From the NCBI GenBank assembly GCA_021201175.1, contig JAJQFK010000213.1:1-7540 (forward strand): a DNA stretch of 7,540 nt, in the 5' to 3' direction. The notes under the pieces are model-generated. The model did not search any database, was not told the origin of the DNA, and worked only from the letters and a program-made list of their open reading frames with translations. A program made the translations under genes and the position numbers. This document shows, piece after piece, positions 6,979-7,540 of the stretch; the first letter of the stretch is position 1, and each line of letters begins with the position of its first letter. The DNA is from Candidatus Gastranaerophilales bacterium (GTDB lineage: Bacteria; Cyanobacteriota; Vampirovibrionia; Gastranaerophilales; Gastranaerophilaceae).

Positions 6979-7540
6979 ATGGATATTTTAATTTTAGGTA
7001 ACGGATTTGATTTAGCACATAAATTAGATACTAAGTATAGTGATTTCTTGAAGTATTGTCAAGAAAAATACAATACTACAAGAAGCGTGGGAGTGGACAA
7101 AAGTAACAATTTCTTATATAACAATATTTGGGCTAAGCACTTTTTAAATAAAACTCTTAATGGTGATAAATGGATTGACCTTGAAAATGAGATTTATAAT
7201 GTAATTGTAAAGTTAAGCAAGCTGCCTTATTTTAAAAACAGCGTTTCACTTGAAAAGTATGAAGATATAGCTTTTTGGATTTCAAAAGATTATATGGAAC
7301 TTAATTTTGATGAAATTCAAAAGTATTTTAGAAAACCTGAGGGCTTTTATACCCCTAGAGATTGTTATTGTGTAAAAATCAAAGATTTTGTTGAATTTTT
7401 ATATAGCCAACTTCGAGATTTTGTAAAAGAATTTGAAAAATATTTAATTGAAGAAGAAGATCAAAAAATAAAAAATATGCCTAAATTTAACTTGCGCGTA
7501 AATAATGATTGTGCAAGCCTATTAAATTTTAATTATACGG
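6979..7540 (+). CDS. abiH: AbiH-family abortive infection protein, 5' part
   Basis: The first 187 codons are present; the gene runs off the right edge. The N-terminus MDILILGNGFDLAHKL, with GNGFDLAH at residues 7-14, is the hallmark of AbiH proteins, which act in phage abortive infection and were first described in lactococci. Further family marks are NNIWAKHFL, WIDLE at 65-69 followed by an E-I pair, the FVEFLYSQLRDFVKEFEKYL helix near 138-156, and LLNFNYT at the edge (FNYT at 184-187). The arrangement of a glycine-rich start plus FNYT recalls SIR2-like nucleotide-binding folds; that link is my inference. The GAGGT at 6967-6971 lies 7 nt before ATG 6979 and supports this start. It is probably transcribed apart from the ATPase-helicase operon, as a 141-nt gap and a decayed gene separate them. 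No lesion is visible in the part seen. Confidence 0.87.
   Translation, partial: MDILILGNGFDLAHKLDTKYSDFLKYCQEKYNTTRSVGVDKSNNFLYNNIWAKHFLNKTLNGDKWIDLENEIYNVIVKLSKLPYFKNSVSLEKYEDIAFWISKDYMELNFDEIQKYFRKPEGFYTPRDCYCVKIKDFVEFLYSQLRDFVKEFEKYLIEEEDQKIKNMPKFNLRVNNDCASLLNFNYT

Overview
The window is an AT-rich, gene-dense stretch of bacterial DNA. All intact genes lie on the + strand, with short or overlapping gene junctions and clear Shine-Dalgarno (SD) sequences. This fits a low-GC, probably host-associated bacterium such as a Clostridia-type Firmicute, Campylobacterota or gut Cyanobacteria/Melainabacteria. The sequence does not decide between these. There are no rRNA or tRNA genes, CRISPR array, transposase or integrase.

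Region 1 (1 to about 1520) is the tail of a surface-polysaccharide operon. It holds the 3' part of a sugar/choline-type nucleotidyltransferase and an overlapping gene for a nucleotidyltransferase-phosphotransferase (LicC/LicA-like) fusion protein. The second gene stops matching its family just before the kinase active site.

Region 2 (about 1520 to 6158) is a three-gene operon. It encodes a TerB_N/TerB_C domain protein whose 5' end is missing, a BrxD/DUF2791-type P-loop ATPase, and an Lhr/BrxHI-like DEAD/DEAH helicase. The junctions are 11 nt and a 1-nt TAATG overlap. ATPase and helicase pairs of this kind are core parts of some BREX phage-defence systems. Here they come with a TerB-domain protein instead of the BREX methylase and phosphatase, so the trio is the best candidate in the window for a less-described defence or DNA-processing system.

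Region 3 (6169 to 6837) is a decayed voltage-gated potassium channel gene with three separate lesions. It starts 10 nt after the helicase. Region 4 (6979 to the end) is the 5' part of an AbiH-family abortive-infection gene, which strengthens the reading of regions 2 to 4 as a defence island.

The most important structural point is the seam at about 1515-1523. There a 3'-truncated kinase gene meets a 5'-truncated TerB gene in a different frame. It is either a deletion or recombination scar at the island edge, or an assembly chimera. If it is real, the defence operon has lost its own promoter region and the N-terminus of its first protein, and may now depend on read-through from the capsule operon.
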